A stretch of 64,000 bases of DNA from Paracoccus subflavus (GTDB taxonomy: Bacteria; Pseudomonadota; Alphaproteobacteria; Rhodobacterales; Rhodobacteraceae), in the NCBI RefSeq assembly GCF_004310345.1, contig NZ_SISK01000001.1, positions 124,001 to 188,000 of the forward strand, in the 5' to 3' direction. This document shows positions 7,739 through 14,624 of this stretch, in pieces. Positions within the stretch are counted from its first letter, which is position 1; each line of letters opens with the position of its first letter. Below the pieces are notes generated by a model. It worked only from the letters and a program-made list of their open reading frames with translations, was not told the origin of the DNA and did no database searches. A program made the position numbers and the translations under genes.

Positions 7739-8266
7739 ATGGTTCCGGGACTTGAGGTGAAATTCGCAGGCGGGGCGCCGGTCCTGACGGATGGACAGAT
7801 GATCGAGGGCTATGCCAGCCTGTTCGGCCTTACCGATCAGGGAGGGGATGCCGTGGCGCCAGGGGCGTTTGGCGCATCGCTGGCAAGGCTGGCGGCCAAG
7901 GGCGACAAGGTGCGGATGCTGTGGCAGCATGATCCGCAAAAGCCCATCGGCGTCTGGGACGAGATCAGCGAGGACGAGAAGGGCCTGTGGGTCAAGGGAC
8001 GGCTTCTGCCAGAGGTCGCCCTGGCGCGGGAGGCTGCCGCGCTCATCCAGGCGGGCGCGATCGACGGCTTGTCGATCGGCTATCGCACGATCCGCGCCGA
8101 GCGCGACCAAAAGGGCCGCCGCGTGCTGGCCGAGGTCGAGTTGTGGGAAGTGTCGCTGGTCACGTTCCCGATGCTGCCCGAGGCCAAGGTGGGTCGCAAG
8201 GATTCGGACGATCTGCGCGAATTTGCGGCATTGTTTTCTGCCGCGACCGAGGCGCTGCGGGTTTGA
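7739..8266 (+). CDS. GTA prohead protease (orfg4), HK97/S78 family
   Basis: A serine protease that trims the capsid protein's N-terminal domain during head maturation. The 175-residue protein starts GLEVKFAG and has the herpesvirus-assemblin-like fold pattern: His64 in LWQHDPQKPIG and Ser112 in DGLSIGYRT, the expected catalytic pair, with the ALWEVSLVTFPM-type block (here LWEVSLVTFPML) near residue 140. An AAAGGAGG Shine-Dalgarno precedes the ATG. A 20-bp GC hairpin (8273-8293) lies between it and the capsid gene. Confidence 0.92.
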   Translation: MVPGLEVKFAGGAPVLTDGQMIEGYASLFGLTDQGGDAVAPGAFGASLARLAAKGDKVRMLWQHDPQKPIGVWDEISEDEKGLWVKGRLLPEVALAREAAALIQAGAIDGLSIGYRTIRAERDQKGRRVLAEVELWEVSLVTFPMLPEAKVGRKDSDDLREFAALFSAATEALRV

Positions 8267-8272
8267 TGGTTT

Positions 8273-8293
8273 CGGGGGGATGAAGCCCCCCCG
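8273..8293 (+). other. GC hairpin between protease and capsid genes
   Basis: CGGGGGG (8273-8279) pairs with CCCCCCG (8287-8293) across a 7-nt loop. There is no T run, so it is more likely an RNA stability or processing element protecting the capsid mRNA 5' side than a terminator. Function is inferred. Confidence 0.4.
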
Positions 8294-8372
8294 GTCTGTG
8301 GGTTTTGGATCGCCATGGTGGTCCGAAAACAAGGGGCGGGTCGGCCCCGATCATCGCGATGAGGAGAAGATC

Positions 8373-9533
8373 ATGACCGAGGTGAAAGCCGCGGAGGGTG
8401 GCGGCACGGCCGTCGACCTGAAGGAAGCCATGCGGGGGTTCGTCGGCGAGCTCAAAGGTTTCCGCAATGACATCCAGACGAAACTTGCTGCACAGGAAGA
8501 ACGCATGACCATGCTTGAACGCAAGACCATCCGCGGCCGCGCGCCCTTGTCCACCGTGGCCGAGGTCGAGGCGCCGCATCAGAAAGCCTTCAGCGCCTAT
8601 CTGCGCAGCGGCGACGATGACGGCCTGCGCGGCTTGGTCATCGAGGAAAAAGGGCTGACGGTCGCTGGCGACGGCGGTTTCCTGGCAGCGCCGCAGGTTG
8701 CGGAAACGGTCCAGAACGTGCTGCGGTCCGGTGCTTCGCTGCGCAAGCTGGCCAATGTCGTGACCATCGAGTCCGCCACCTATGAGGTGCTGGTCGAGAA
8801 GAACGAGATGGGTGCGGGCTGGGCGGACGAGGATTCCGCCGCCGACACGGCACCAGGCAATGTCGAGCGTATCTCGATCCCGCTGCATGAACTGTCGGCC
8901 ATGCCCAAGGCTAGCCAGCGTCTGCTGGACGACGCGGCCTTTGATGTCGAAGCCTGGCTGGCCGAGCGCATCGCCGACAAGTTTGCCCGGTCCGAGTCGG
9001 CCGCATTCGTCGTGGGTGATGGCCAGTCCAAGCCGCGAGGCATTCTTTCCTATCCGACTGCGTCGAATTCGACAGCCGGGGCCAATACCATCGGGGTGAT
9101 CGAAACGGCTTCGCTTGGCGGCTTTGATGCAGCGGCTCCTGCCGATGCATTGATCGATCTGATCTATGCGCTGGGCGCCGAATATCGGGTCAACGCCAGC
9201 TTTGTCATGAATTCGAAGACAGCGGCTGCGATCCGCAAGATGAAGGATGCCGATGGCCGGTTCCTGTGGACCGATGCGCTGGCTGCCGGGCAGACTCCGC
9301 AACTGCTGGGCTATCCGGTCATGATCAGCGAAGACATGCCCGACATCGGTCCCGATTCCCTGGCCGTCGCATTTGGCGATTTCCGCGCCGCCTATACCAT
9401 CGTCGAGCGCCCCGACCTGCGCGTCCTGCGGGATCCCTTCAGCGCCAAGCCGCATGTCTTGTTCTATGCCACCAAGCGCGTGGGCGGCGGGGTGACCGAT
9501 TTCCGTGCTGTCAAGCTGTTGAAGTTCGCCTGA
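8373..9533 (+). CDS. GTA major capsid protein (orfg5), HK97 fold
   Basis: The 386-residue major capsid protein forms the shell. The first ~100 residues are charged helix (delta/scaffold domain; EERMTMLERKT) and should be removed by the orfg4 protease. The remainder matches the HK97-like phage major capsid family: GGFLAAPQVAETV, SLRKLANVVTI, GWADEDSAA, a P-rich SQRLLDDAAFDVEAWLAERIADKF helix and the C-terminal RVGGGVTDFRAVKLLKF block. ATG 8373 follows GAGGAG closely; longer in-frame starts run back through the hairpin and protease gene. It is the only GTA gene bracketed by large hairpins on both sides. Confidence 0.93.
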   Translation: MTEVKAAEGGGTAVDLKEAMRGFVGELKGFRNDIQTKLAAQEERMTMLERKTIRGRAPLSTVAEVEAPHQKAFSAYLRSGDDDGLRGLVIEEKGLTVAGDGGFLAAPQVAETVQNVLRSGASLRKLANVVTIESATYEVLVEKNEMGAGWADEDSAADTAPGNVERISIPLHELSAMPKASQRLLDDAAFDVEAWLAERIADKFARSESAAFVVGDGQSKPRGILSYPTASNSTAGANTIGVIETASLGGFDAAAPADALIDLIYALGAEYRVNASFVMNSKTAAAIRKMKDADGRFLWTDALAAGQTPQLLGYPVMISEDMPDIGPDSLAVAFGDFRAAYTIVERPDLRVLRDPFSAKPHVLFYATKRVGGGVTDFRAVKLLKFA

Positions 9534-9557
9534 CCCCAAACGACGGGTTCGGGTGAA

Positions 9558-9645
9558 GGGAAAGACCGCGCGCGGGTGGCCGGCCATCCCGGCTTTGCAA
9601 CTGTCCGCGCGTGCTGATGGCTGGCGCGCGGGCGCGGTCTTTCCC
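9558..9645 (+). other. Long-range inverted repeat after the capsid gene
   Basis: GGGAAAGACCGCGC (9558-9571) is perfectly complementary to GCGCGGTCTTTCCC (9632-9645), a 14-bp stem enclosing 60 nt that can fold further. It begins 24 bp past the capsid stop and may cap the 3' end of a stable capsid mRNA. Confidence 0.5.
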
Positions 9646-9660
9646 GTCCTGACACAAGGT

Positions 9661-9686
9661 CAAGGCCCCGGCCGGGGGCCTTGTTT
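9661..9686 (+). terminator. Partial terminator after the GTA capsid gene
   Basis: CAAGGCCCC (9661-9669) and GGGGCCTTG (9675-9683) form a perfect 9-bp stem with a 5-nt loop, followed by TTT. With the long inverted repeat just upstream it would make capsid transcripts more abundant than those for the connector and tail genes, which suits capsid stoichiometry. Confidence 0.5.
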
Positions 9687-9727
9687 CGGTGAATGACAGG
9701 CGGACAGCAAGACGGGAGGTTCGCGAA

Positions 9728-10345
9728 ATGTTGCTGATCGAGGAAACGGCGCCGGCAGCCGAGGCGCTGCCTGTTGCGGCGCTGCGCGAGCATTTGCGGC
9801 TTGGAACGGGGTTCGAGATCGCCCAAGACAACGCCGAGGACGTCGCGTTGGCCGGTTTTTTGCGGGCCGCCATCGCCACGATCGAAGCCCGTACCGGCAA
9901 GGTATTGCTGACGCGCCGCTTTCGGATGCAATTGGACGACTGGCGCGACAGGCTGGGCCAGACCTTGCCCCTGGCGCCGGTGATTGCCGTCGAGAAGATC
10001 GAGATCGACGATGGAATGGGCACCGTGACAGAAGTGCCGCCGGACAACTGGCGGCTGCTGCCGCATGGACAGAGGCCCATGATCCTGCCCGCTGGCGTGA
10101 TCCTGCCGCATGTACCCCGCCGGGGTTTGGTCAATGTGACCTTTACTGCAGGATTCGGCGATCGCTGGGATCAGGTGCCTGCTGATCTGGGACAGGCGGT
10201 CCTCATATTGGCTGCCCGCTACTATGAAGATCGCGGCATGGACGGAAACAGGGGTGCAATGCCGTTTGGCGTCAGCACACTGATCGAGCGATGGCGTCAG
10301 GTGCGCACGCTGGCTGGACGCGGCAGCCGCGAGGCAAGCCGATGA
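9728..10345 (+). CDS. GTA head-tail connector adaptor (orfg6)
   Basis: A 205-residue protein in the orfg6 slot, the adaptor ring that joins the portal to the head-closure protein. Its N-terminal part (LPVAALREHLRLGTGFE, then a helical block LAGFLRAAIATIEARTG) is the usual start of gp6-like head-tail connectors. The C-terminal half has the WDQVPADLGQAVLILAARYYEDRG helix common to this family. ATG 9728 lies 7 nt after GGGAGGT; the earlier ATG at 9689 lacks a site. The stop overlaps the next start by ATGA. Confidence 0.85.
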   Translation: MLLIEETAPAAEALPVAALREHLRLGTGFEIAQDNAEDVALAGFLRAAIATIEARTGKVLLTRRFRMQLDDWRDRLGQTLPLAPVIAVEKIEIDDGMGTVTEVPPDNWRLLPHGQRPMILPAGVILPHVPRRGLVNVTFTAGFGDRWDQVPADLGQAVLILAARYYEDRGMDGNRGAMPFGVSTLIERWRQVRTLAGRGSREASR

Positions 10346-10680
10346 ATACACCCCGGCTGAATGTTCAACTGGATCTGGAAACTCCCGTTCGCCAGTCCGA
10401 CGAGATGGGCGGCTATCGCATCGTCTGGCAGAGGATAGGATCGTTGTGGGTCGAGATGAAAGCGACCACCGGAACGGAACGCGGAGCCGAGGTCGGACCG
10501 GAGAGTGTGGTGTTCTGGCGCATCACAACGCGCGGCGCACGATACGGCGATCCACGGCGTCCTGCTGCCGGCCAGAGGCTGCGGATGGGACCACGCCGGT
10601 TTGTCATCGAAGCTGTGGCCGAACGTGATCCGACCGGTCTGTGGCTGACCTGCTTTGCCCGAGAAGAGGAACAAACATGA
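10342..10680 (+). CDS. GTA head closure protein (orfg7)
   Basis: A 112-residue protein of the phage head-tail adaptor (gp16/SPP1-like) type, which closes the head after DNA filling. It has the family's short beta-rich layout: a partner-binding start (LNVQLDLETPVRQSDEMGG), the VWQRIGSLWVEMKATTGTER block and the RYGDPRRPAAGQRLRMGPRRF strand region. It is translationally coupled on both sides: the start overlaps the orfg6 stop, and the stop overlaps the orfg8 start. Confidence 0.85.
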   Translation: MNTPRLNVQLDLETPVRQSDEMGGYRIVWQRIGSLWVEMKATTGTERGAEVGPESVVFWRITTRGARYGDPRRPAAGQRLRMGPRRFVIEAVAERDPTGLWLTCFAREEEQT

Positions 10681-11102
10681 GCTTTGCCGCAAGCGTCGCC
10701 CTGCAAGGGGCGGTCTATCAGCAGTTGCGTACCGATCCCGCCCTGCAAGACCTTGTGGGAGATGCGATCTTTGATGCGATGCCGGTAGAAACGCCGAATG
10801 GAGTTTTTGTTTCGCTTGGTCCCGAAGAGGTTAGGAATGCGGGTGACGTGACGGCGGCAGGATCGAGACATGATTTCATCGTGTCGGTTCTGTCTGGCGC
10901 GGATCAGGGGGTAGGTTTTGCAGCCGTCAAGGCTGCGGCTGCCGCTGTTGCCGATGCACTGGATCAGGCGCAATTGGCGCTAAGCCGAGGGCGACTTACC
11001 GCTTTGTGGTTCCTGCGCGCCCGCGCGCGGCGGGTTGAAAACGGGGCTGCGCGTCGGGTCGATCTGACCTTTCGCGCACGGATTGATCTGGCTGAGGAGT
11101 AG
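10677..11102 (+). CDS. GTA tail terminator protein (orfg8), DUF3168
   Basis: A 141-residue DUF3168-type protein, the tail-completion ring that caps the tail tube at the head side. It has the family features: an N-terminal ALQGAVYQQLRTDPALQ helix, a central beta stretch with GVFVSLGPEEVRNAGD, HDFIVSVLSG and a long Ala-rich helix, then ARRVENGAARRVDLTFRARI at the end. ATG 10677 overlaps the orfg7 stop. Base composition here is slightly less GC-rich than in the flanking head genes. Confidence 0.85.
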   Translation: MSFAASVALQGAVYQQLRTDPALQDLVGDAIFDAMPVETPNGVFVSLGPEEVRNAGDVTAAGSRHDFIVSVLSGADQGVGFAAVKAAAAAVADALDQAQLALSRGRLTALWFLRARARRVENGAARRVDLTFRARIDLAEE

Positions 11103-11107
11103 GGCCA

Positions 11108-11521
11108 ATGGCGGTACAGAATGGACGCGATCTGCTGATCAAGATGGACATGACCGGGAGCGGAGCGTTCGAGACGGTTGCAGGGCTTCGCGCCTCGCGA
11201 TTGTCGTTCAATGCTGAAACCATCGATGTGACCAGCCTGGAAAGCCAAGGTGGTTGGCGCGAGCTGCTGGGTGGCGCGGGGGTGCGCAGCGCCTCGATTT
11301 CCGGGTCGGGGGTTTTTCGCGACGCTAGTACCGATGGCCGTGCACGGCAGATTTTCTTTGACGGAGAAGTGCCTCGGTTCCAGGTCGTTATCCCGGATTT
11401 TGGCACGGTCGAAGGACCATTCCAGATCACCGCGCTGGAATATGCCGGGAGCTACGATGGCGAGGCGACCTATGAGGTGACGTTAGCCTCGGCTGGGGCC
11501 CTGAGTTTTGTGGCCATGTGA
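11108..11521 (+). CDS. GTA major tail tube protein (orfg9)
   Basis: A 137-residue tail tube monomer of the TP901-1/GTA major tail family, which stacks into the tube that conducts DNA. The diagnostic blocks are NGRDLLIKMDM near the start, TIDVTSLESQGGWRELLGGAGVRS (about 37-61), which is the usual signature for this family, and a C-terminal SYDGEATYEVTLASAGALSF strand pair. GAGGAG lies 8 nt before the ATG. The stop codon shares a base with the orfg10 start. Confidence 0.9.
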   Translation: MAVQNGRDLLIKMDMTGSGAFETVAGLRASRLSFNAETIDVTSLESQGGWRELLGGAGVRSASISGSGVFRDASTDGRARQIFFDGEVPRFQVVIPDFGTVEGPFQITALEYAGSYDGEATYEVTLASAGALSFVAM

Positions 11522-11835
11522 TGGCAAACCCGATGCGCGGAGAGGTCGAAGTAGTATTGGACGGCACCCTCCACGTCGCCCGTTTGACGCTGGGCGCCCT
11601 GGCAGAGTTAGAGCATGACCTGGGTGCCGACAGCCTGATGGCCATTGCAGAACGGTTCGAACAGGGCCGGTTCAGCAGCCGCGATGTGCTGGCTGTGCTT
11701 GTCGCAGGCCTGCGGGGCGGGGGCTGGAGCGGCTCGGCCGCGGAACTTCTGACAGTGGACATCGGCGGCGGGCCGGTGGCGGCGGGCCGTGCCGCTGCCG
11801 AACTTTTGGCACGGGCATTTCGGATCCCGGCATGA
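11521..11835 (+). CDS. GTA tail assembly chaperone-type protein (orfg10)
   Basis: A 104-residue protein in the orfg10 slot, known as gene transfer agent family protein (GTA tail assembly chaperone family). It opens with RGEVEVVLDGTLHVARLTLGALAELE, the recognisable family start, and has a helical C-terminal half. In phages this position encodes chaperones that coat the tape measure before the tube assembles. ATG 11521 overlaps the orfg9 stop by one base; the GTG one codon earlier is less likely. Confidence 0.85.
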   Translation: MANPMRGEVEVVLDGTLHVARLTLGALAELEHDLGADSLMAIAERFEQGRFSSRDVLAVLVAGLRGGGWSGSAAELLTVDIGGGPVAAGRAAAELLARAFRIPA

Positions 11836-12035
11836 CTGGCGGTCTGGACTGGCCGGGGTTGATGCGGGCCGGGATGCGGGGGCTTGGTTTGCGCCCGGAT
11901 CAGTTCTGGGCGCTGACGCCCGCGGAATTGGCGCTGATGCTGGGTGTCGAGGCGGGGCCGCCTGCCATGACGCGCAACCGGCTGGCGGAACTGGCGGCGC
12001 GCTATCCCGACCGGCCGACGGAAACATCTGGATAA
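11832..12035 (+). CDS. Small GTA tail assembly chaperone (orfg10.1)
   Basis: A 67-residue protein with the compact pattern GLDWPGLMRAGMRGLGLRPDQFWALTPAELALMLG, which matches the TIGR02216-type phage tail assembly chaperone found between orfg10 and orfg11 in Rhodobacteraceae. It probably pairs with orfg10, as G and G-T chaperones do in other phages; here they are separate genes joined by an ATGA overlap instead of a frameshift. No frameshift signal is evident. Confidence 0.85.
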   Translation: MTGGLDWPGLMRAGMRGLGLRPDQFWALTPAELALMLGVEAGPPAMTRNRLAELAARYPDRPTETSG

Positions 12036-12047
12036 GAGGCGAGGGCG

Positions 12048-12704
12048 ATGGCCAACAAGAACGGGTTCGGCTCTGCGCTGGACGACTTGGACGAGGGACT
12101 CGGCAATACCGGGCGCATGACGGCTGCCTTTGAGGCCGAACTGGAGCGGCTGCGCCAATCGGTAACCGTGACGGCGCGCGAGGTCGGATCGCTGAGTTCG
12201 GGTATCGAGGGCGGCTTGCGACGGGCCTTTGACGGGCTGGTTTTTGACGGCGAAAAGCTGTCCGAGGCGCTGAAGGGCATAGGTCGTTCGATTGCGGACA
12301 CCGTGTTTTCGATGGCAATGAAGCCCGTGGAAAATGCCCTGGCCGGATCGTTGGCCCAAGGGATCGGCGGCATGCTGTCAGGAGCAATGCCATTTGCCAA
12401 TGGCGGGGCTTTTGTCCAAGGGCGTGTGATGCCCTTTGCCAAGGGCGGTGTCGTCAGCCAGCCGACGCACTTTCCCATGCGCGGGGCGACCGGCCTGATG
12501 GGCGAGGCAGGTCCCGAAGCCATCATGCCACTGCGCCGGGGGGCGGACGGAAGGCTGGGGGTTGCGTCGGCCGGGGGTGGTTCGCGGCCGGTGAACGTCA
12601 CGGTGAACGTCTCTACGCCCGATGTTGCGGGCTTTCAGCGCAGCCAGGCCCAGATCGCGGCGCAACTTGGTCGTGTCATGGCCCGTGGCGAACGTAACGG
12701 CTGA
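12048..12704 (+). CDS. GTA tape measure protein (orfg11)
   Basis: This protein sets tail length. At 218 residues it is far shorter than phage tape measures but normal for RcGTA-type particles with short tails. The N-terminal half is helical (DDLDEGLGNTGRMTAAFEAE). The middle holds a hydrophobic Gly/Ala stretch (about 80-125: GIGRSIADTVFSMAMKPVEN, then LAQGIGGMLSGAMPF). The C-terminal half has the family block PTHFPMRGATGLMGEAGPEA followed by basic residues. It lies 12 bp after orfg10.1 and 15 bp before orfg12. Confidence 0.9.
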   Translation: MANKNGFGSALDDLDEGLGNTGRMTAAFEAELERLRQSVTVTAREVGSLSSGIEGGLRRAFDGLVFDGEKLSEALKGIGRSIADTVFSMAMKPVENALAGSLAQGIGGMLSGAMPFANGGAFVQGRVMPFAKGGVVSQPTHFPMRGATGLMGEAGPEAIMPLRRGADGRLGVASAGGGSRPVNVTVNVSTPDVAGFQRSQAQIAAQLGRVMARGERNG

Positions 12705-12719
12705 ACACAGGATCGGCTC

Positions 12720-13352
12720 ATGGCTTTTCACGATGTAAGATTTCCGGCCAATCTGTCCTTCGGATCGCTGGGCGGGCCAGAGCGGCGGACCGAGATCGTT
12801 GCGCTGGCCAGCGGGTTCGAGGAGCGCAATACCCCCTGGGCCCATGCCCGGCGGCGTTATGACGCCGGAATGGGGCTGCGGTCGCTGGACGATCTGGCGG
12901 CCCTGATCGCCTTTTTCGAAGCCCGTGCGGGTCAGTTGCACGGGTTTCGCTGGAAGGATTGGTCCGATTACAAGAGTTGTTTGCCATCGCGCGCGCCGGC
13001 CTTTGACGATCAGGTCATCGCCCGGGGGGACGGCGTGCAGAAGGTCTTTGCGTTGACCAAAATCTATTCCTCGGGTCCGGGCAGCTATGTCCGGCCGATC
13101 ACGAAGCCTGTGCGCGACAGCGTCCGGGCCGGGGTCGGCGGAAGCGAAGTGTTTGCCGGTAGGCATTATTCGGTAGATCACGCAACAGGAGTTGTCAGTT
13201 TTGCCGATGCCCCCGAGGCTGGAGCGGAGATAACGGCAGGTTATGAGTTTGACGTACCCGTGCGCTTCGACACCGACCGCATCGCTGTTTCCGTTGCCTC
13301 TTTTCAGGCAGGCGAGATCCCCGACATTCCCGTTATCGAGGTGCGGGTATGA
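12720..13352 (+). CDS. GTA distal tail/baseplate protein (orfg12), DUF2460
   Basis: A 210-residue DUF2460 (TIGR02217) protein, the distal tail hub at the base of the tube. The family start FHDVRFPANLSFGSLGGPER, the ARRRYDAGMGLRSLDDLAAL block, GFRWKDWSDYKSC (about 80) and the end DTDRIAVSVASFQAGEIPDI are all present. The stop overlaps the next start (ATGA). Confidence 0.92.
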   Translation: MAFHDVRFPANLSFGSLGGPERRTEIVALASGFEERNTPWAHARRRYDAGMGLRSLDDLAALIAFFEARAGQLHGFRWKDWSDYKSCLPSRAPAFDDQVIARGDGVQKVFALTKIYSSGPGSYVRPITKPVRDSVRAGVGGSEVFAGRHYSVDHATGVVSFADAPEAGAEITAGYEFDVPVRFDTDRIAVSVASFQAGEIPDIPVIEVRV

Positions 13353-14182
13353 CTGCGACGACGATTGCGCGGGCCTGGATGGTGCGCCGCGCCGATGGGA
13401 TGGTGCTGGGCTTTACTGATCATGACGCCAGCCTGACCTTTGAGGGTATCCGATTTCTTCCGGACCATGGCATGTCGGCCCGCGCGCTGGTTCAGGCAAC
13501 CGGTCTTTCGGTTGACAACTCTGAAGCCGAAGGTGCGCTATCGGATGATGCAATCACCGAAAAGGATGTCCTTGCGGGTCGGTGGGACGGTGCCGAGGTC
13601 CGTATGTGGGAGGTAGATTGGACCCGTGTCGCATCACGCCGCCTGATCTTTGCCGGCAGCCTGGGAGAGATTGCTCGTTCCCGTGGCGCCTTCCGGGCCG
13701 AACTAAGGGGGCTTTCCGAGCCTCTCAATGCAGCCCGCGGTCTGGTGTTTCATCCGCGCTGTTCAGCACGGCTGGGTGACAGCAATTGCAAGCGTATCCT
13801 GACTGGCGCGACGTTCATGACCGAGGCAAGCATTGCAAAAGTCAGCGATGGCAGCGTTTTGGGTTTTACGGCTTTTCCCGCCTACGGCCCCGGCTGGTTC
13901 GAGCGGGGCAATATTCTGGTTCTGAGTGGTAAGGCCGAGGGGCTTCATGCCTCAATCAAGGACGACGTTGCCAGCCCGGGTGGACGCCGCGAGATCGCAC
14001 TGTGGCAGGCTTTGGGCATCTTGCCCGACATCGGCGATCGGGTGCGCATCGTGGCGGGCTGCGACAAGCGTGCGGAAACGTGTCGCAAAAAGTTTGATAA
14101 TTTCCTGAATTTCCGCGGGTTTCCTCACATACCTTCCGAAGACTGGATCATGGCGCCGCAGACGGGGGGACGACGTGGTTGA
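13349..14182 (+). CDS. GTA baseplate hub protein (orfg13), DUF2163
   Basis: A 277-residue DUF2163 (TIGR02218) protein, a baseplate hub component. The motif LGFTDHDASLTFEGIRF (about 22-38) and a set of conserved cysteines near 133, 142, 235 and 243 (CSARLGDSNCKR; GCDKRAETCRKKF) match the family. In RcGTA this protein is reported to carry an iron-sulfur cluster, and the two Cys pairs here would permit the same. It overlaps orfg14 by 8 bp. Confidence 0.9.
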   Translation: MTATTIARAWMVRRADGMVLGFTDHDASLTFEGIRFLPDHGMSARALVQATGLSVDNSEAEGALSDDAITEKDVLAGRWDGAEVRMWEVDWTRVASRRLIFAGSLGEIARSRGAFRAELRGLSEPLNAARGLVFHPRCSARLGDSNCKRILTGATFMTEASIAKVSDGSVLGFTAFPAYGPGWFERGNILVLSGKAEGLHASIKDDVASPGGRREIALWQALGILPDIGDRVRIVAGCDKRAETCRKKFDNFLNFRGFPHIPSEDWIMAPQTGGRRG

Positions 14183-14600
14183 TGTTGTGCATCTGGCGCA
14201 GGCCTGGATCGGAACACCTTATCATCACCAGGCCAGCGTGAAGGGAGTCGCTTGCGATTGTCTTGGGCTGGTGCGGGGCATCTGGCGCGAACGCTATGGG
14301 TCCGAGCCCGAGGTTTTGCCCCCTTATACGCCCGATTGGGGCGAGGGAGGCGGCCACGAGGTTCTGTTTTCGGCCGCGCTGCGCCATCTGGTGCCGGTCG
14401 CACAGGTGGAACCGACGCGTCCAGGGGATGTATTGCTGTTCAGGATGCGGGCGGGCGCCATTGCCAAGCATCTGGGCGTCATGTCCGCCGTCGGCGAGGC
14501 CCCGCGCTTCATTCACGCCTACAACGCCCATGGCGTCATCGACAGCCCCCTGACGATGCCTTGGCAGAACCGGATCGTGGCCCGGTTCCGCTTTCCCTGA
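14175..14600 (+). CDS. GTA tail NlpC/P60 peptidoglycan peptidase (orfg14)
   Basis: A 141-residue NlpC/P60 cysteine peptidase (TIGR02219) carried on the tail tip, thought to open the recipient cell wall. The catalytic Cys29 is in ACDCLGLVRG, His99 in AKHLGVM, and a third polar residue lies around HAYNAHG (114-120). Translation begins at GTG 14175, 5 nt after a GGGGGGA site and inside the end of orfg13; no ATG gives the Cys-containing N-terminus. It is followed by a 24-bp gap with AGGAGA before the tip gene. Confidence 0.92.
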   Translation: MVDVVHLAQAWIGTPYHHQASVKGVACDCLGLVRGIWRERYGSEPEVLPPYTPDWGEGGGHEVLFSAALRHLVPVAQVEPTRPGDVLLFRMRAGAIAKHLGVMSAVGEAPRFIHAYNAHGVIDSPLTMPWQNRIVARFRFP

Positions 14601-14624
14601 ATTCAAGACCTTTAGGAGACCGTG

